From: Candidatus Azambacteria bacterium RBG_16_47_10
Lineage (GTDB): Bacteria > Patescibacteriota > Minisyncoccia > GWC2-36-17 > WO2-46-25
Assembly: GCA_001773975.1 (NCBI GenBank)
Contig: MEYI01000004.1
Location: forward strand, 24,605-30,550
Length of the DNA stretch: 5,946 bases
Direction: 5' to 3'
The translations under genes were made by a program, and so were the position numbers. The notes beneath the pieces were generated by a model. It ran no database searches. It saw only the letters and a program-made list of their open reading frames with translations, and was not told the DNA's origin. Positions 5,232 to 5,946 of the stretch are shown one piece after another. Position 1 is the first letter of the stretch. The number at the start of each line of letters is the position of its first letter.

Positions 5232-5281
5232 GTTGTGCTTCGTTGGTTTCATCTGATCCGCATATAAGCAATAAAAAGAGA

Positions 5282-5653
5282 TTATCGAGCGGGTGGCACC
5301 ATGGCAACCGCACTGTCTCCGCCGCTCACATACCGTATATCATGTGAAGCGATCATGGCGTGAGAAAGCGCGATATCTTGCACCGCCTGCGATGTCTGCA
5401 GCCGCGTCGCTTGTATCTCAAGCGTTTGCACATCATTTTTTATTTCTGTCATCGCACGTTCTTTCATCGGTATCGTGCGCTCTAAAAACATAAGTGCATT
5501 TGTTTCAGACACATATATAATACCGAGCACCATGATGCACACGACCCCGATACGCATTGCCATATGCGTATCACATACGGCCATATTCGAGAAAAATGAA
5601 CCCCCGGATGCGCGTGACTGATATTTTTGTGAATAACTTGTTGCGTACGCCAT
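5282..5653 (-). CDS. ftsL: FtsL-like septum protein (bitopic membrane protein)
   Basis: A protein of 123 residues between rsmH and ftsI, the standard position of ftsL. It has a polar N-terminus of about 32 residues, one membrane segment (about 33-49, MRIGVVCIMVLGIIYVS), then an extracytoplasmic stretch whose region 62-100 (KERAMTEIKNDVQTLEIQATRLQ) is a likely short coiled coil. The tail is Gly/Ala/Pro-rich and ends PPAR. FtsL proteins diverge strongly in sequence, so the call rests on size, topology, the TNAL turn after the membrane segment and synteny. FtsL works with FtsB/DivIC and FtsQ/DivIB to recruit and activate FtsW-FtsI. The ATG lies 2 nt after the rsmH stop (TAG-GT-ATG), implying coupling. 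The stop is TAA, followed by 62 nt with nothing notable before ftsI. No FtsB or FtsQ is visible here. Confidence 0.75.
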   Translation of the reverse strand: MAYATSYSQKYQSRASGGSFFSNMAVCDTHMAMRIGVVCIMVLGIIYVSETNALMFLERTIPMKERAMTEIKNDVQTLEIQATRLQTSQAVQDIALSHAMIASHDIRYVSGGDSAVAMVPPAR

Positions 5654-5655
5654 AC

Positions 5656-5946
5656 CTATGCTTTAATCGCTACCCGTAATTTTGCCGATCGTGCGCGGGG
5701 ATTATCCCGCATCTCGATATCGGTCGGCACTATGGGTTTTTTTGTAATGATTTTCATTATTCCGTCTTTTTCCTGTTGTTTAAAAAAGTGTTTCACTATC
5801 CTATCCTCTAATGAATGAAATGTGATAATAGCTATTTTCCCGTTACTCTCAAGGGCCGCACATAAAGCCGGCAGTGCACGCTCCAGATCGGCAAGCTCCT
5901 CGTTCACGTAGATCCGTAATGCCTGAAACACTTTCGTCGCGGGATG
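5656..5946 (-). CDS. rsmH: 16S rRNA (cytosine-1402-N4)-methyltransferase, C-terminal part
   Basis: The last 96 codons of RsmH (MraW), which methylates N4 of C1402 in the 16S rRNA decoding centre using S-adenosylmethionine. The gene runs off the window edge, so its start and most of its methyltransferase fold are not seen. The fragment begins HPATKVFQALRIYVNEEL, continues with ITFHSLEDRIVKHFF and ends with NPRARSAKLRVAIKA before TAG; all three are hallmark C-terminal RsmH motifs. The frame stays open through position 5946, so the GTG at 5931 is internal, not a start. It heads the division operon, as is usual in the mra/dcw cluster; mraZ would be expected upstream, outside this window. Confidence 0.97.
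   Translation of the reverse strand, partial: HPATKVFQALRIYVNEELADLERALPALCAALESNGKIAIITFHSLEDRIVKHFFKQQEKDGIMKIITKKPIVPTDIEMRDNPRARSAKLRVAIKA

Overview
The window holds a compact block of cell-wall and division genes, all on the minus strand. It looks like a Patescibacteria (Candidate Phyla Radiation) genome, probably Parcubacteria-like. The reasons are the terse order rsmH - ftsL-like - ftsI - murF with 1-2 nt junctions, a MurF that lacks the usual N-terminal substrate domain, poor Shine-Dalgarno sequences, and moderate G+C. The lineage is inferred, not proven. TGA, TAG and TAA all end genes here. The TGA that ends ftsI is followed one base later by the murF ATG, so the code is standard code 11 and not the TGA=Gly code of Gracilibacteria and Absconditabacteria.

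Layout in transcription order (right to left): 5946-5656 is the C-terminal part of rsmH (16S rRNA methyltransferase), cut by the window edge. 5653-5282 is a small FtsL-like bitopic membrane protein. 5219-3600 is ftsI, a class B penicillin-binding protein with all three transpeptidase motifs. 3598-2315 is a MurF-type Mur ligase. These four read as one operon. Next comes a tRNA region: a decayed 5' half of a tRNA-Glu (about 2295-2248), an intact tRNA-Glu(CUC) (2235-2164), a tandem hairpin repeat array that restarts from the tRNA's 3'-terminal bases (2167-2023), and a perfect 19-bp inverted repeat that probably acts as terminator (2024-1981). After this, apparently under separate promoters, come ddl (D-Ala-D-Ala ligase, 1925-963) and an unrecognised single-pass membrane protein with a possible LysM-like extracytoplasmic domain (836-192). 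A strong intrinsic terminator closes the window at 41-3.

The proteins form a pathway. Ddl makes D-Ala-D-Ala, MurF attaches it to the UDP-MurNAc-tripeptide, and FtsI cross-links the resulting stems at the septum, where the FtsL-like protein would help recruit or activate it. The unknown membrane protein could belong to the same envelope process, but only its position and the weak LysM resemblance suggest this. The least ordinary part is 1981-2300, where a tRNA half, a whole tRNA and modular palindromic repeats sit side by side. No mobile-element protein, CRISPR array or defence gene is visible.
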